Shown here in pieces: positions 29,600 to 29,996 of a stretch of DNA of 29,996 nucleotides. This DNA is from a virus. The notes under the pieces were generated by a model. It was not told the DNA's origin. It ran no database searches and worked only from the letters and a program-made list of their open reading frames with translations. Location of the stretch: the IMG/VR virus record IMGVR_UViG_3300047476_000078, positions 1-29,996 of that record. One strand, given 5' to 3'. The position numbers and the translations under genes were made by a program. Positions within the stretch are counted from its first letter, which is position 1. Every line of letters begins with the position of its first letter.

Positions 29600-29815
29600 C
29601 TTGCGGCCATATATGGCTTCTAATTCCGTAAGCCTGCGTTGGATAGCGGCCTTGGCTTCATCATCAAGCCGACCGTCTCGGTGCAGTTGCAGCATGTATC
29701 CTTTGAGTTCATCGACCCAAAGGATTGTTGCCACTTTCTCCGCGTGGCTTGGGTCTTGCCCGCGCGCCGAAACGCGCAGGCAGTGCCATTCAGGTTTTGT
29801 GCGGCTGAGGCTCAC
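29591..29815 (-). CDS. Small helical protein, unknown (74 aa)
   Basis: The start is GTG at 29815, overlapping the upstream stop (GTGA), and the gene overlaps the VRR-NUC end by 9 bases in a tail-to-tail arrangement. The product starts MSLSRTKPEWHCLRVSARGQ and contains a long charged helix (DDEAKAAIQRRLTELEAIYG). No domain is recognised. This gene belongs to a leftward unit that enters from the right of the window. Confidence 0.7.
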   Translation of the reverse strand: MSLSRTKPEWHCLRVSARGQDPSHAEKVATILWVDELKGYMLQLHRDGRLDDEAKAAIQRRLTELEAIYGRKLG

Positions 29816-29996
29816 TCATGCTCCCCGCGTGCGTGGTCGATGGCGAAGCGGACAAAGCCCGGATGCGGTCCAGATTTCGGCGTGACCTGATACGAGGTGA
29901 CAGGTCCCTGTGACGTGCGCCCAGAACCAAAGCGGTATTTGAATTGCGCTTCCATGTCGCCGCCGTGGGTTTCAACAAGGCCGTCGATGATGGCTT
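29812..29996 (-). CDS. 3' end of an unknown gene (partial, 60 codons visible)
   Basis: The minus-strand frame from 29994 to the TGA at 29812 reads like protein: AIIDGLVETHGGDMEAQFKY, then GPVTSYQVTPKSGPHPGFVR and FAIDHARGEHE. The start lies outside the window. Its stop overlaps the GTG of the next gene, so the two are probably translationally coupled. I recognise no family. Confidence 0.6.
   Translation of the reverse strand, partial: AIIDGLVETHGGDMEAQFKYRFGSGRTSQGPVTSYQVTPKSGPHPGFVRFAIDHARGEHE

Overview
The window is a contiguous piece of a tailed bacteriophage genome with a P22-like (podovirus-type) head and neck. It is about 60% GC by eye and packed with overlapping genes. The style of its virion proteins suggests a phage or prophage of an alphaproteobacterium, probably Rhodobacterales; this host call is inferred from resemblance and no host marker is present. 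No tRNA, rRNA, CRISPR array, integrase, DNA polymerase or RNA polymerase gene is visible.

Layout. (1) 1-20.8 kb, minus strand: one long late (packaging and virion) block read leftward from 20799. The order is small terminase, large terminase, a PARP-like ADP-ribosyltransferase-domain protein, four tiny basic genes, head-tail adaptor (P22 gp4-like), fibre and tail proteins, a P22 gp10-like nozzle protein, a putative GNAT-like virion protein, low-complexity virion proteins, a TIGR02594-type peptidoglycan hydrolase, two large internal/ejection proteins, portal, scaffold, major capsid protein, probable decoration protein, and small structural genes ending in a fibre gene cut by the window edge. 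Many junctions are ATGA or TAATG overlaps. (2) The major capsid gene is split by a group I intron of about 255 nt. Exon 1 is 2847-2933, the intron about 2592-2846, and exon 2 runs 1719-2591. (3) 21.0-22.4 kb, minus strand: a translationally coupled three-gene operon of a 71-aa unknown protein, a DpdA-type 7-deazaguanine transglycosylase and a VUT/YhhQ-type queuosine-precursor transporter. It is closed by an intrinsic terminator and preceded by an AT-rich, repeat-rich intergenic region. (4) 22.7-24.8 kb, minus strand: an early cluster of a small HTH regulator, an unknown protein and a DUF3987-like ATPase. (5) 24.9-29.6 kb, plus strand: a divergent replication/recombination operon of Sak4-like RecA-fold ATPase, SSB-like protein, YqaJ/lambda-type exonuclease, SF2 helicase with zinc clusters and VRR-NUC nuclease. 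A structured intergenic element lies between ssb and the exonuclease gene. (6) 29.6-30.0 kb, minus strand: a 74-aa gene and the 3' end of another gene.

How it works together. A compact control region at 24.8 kb, with an inverted pair of TTGACA boxes, probably fires the HTH/ATPase genes leftward and the recombination genes rightward. The DpdA/transporter operon looks like a salvage route for 7-deazaguanine DNA modification, since no preQ0 synthesis genes are visible here. The late block packages and builds the virion. The most notable points are the self-splicing-type intron in the capsid gene, the modification operon with its uncharacterised 71-aa partner, and the ADP-ribosyltransferase-like protein encoded beside the terminase.
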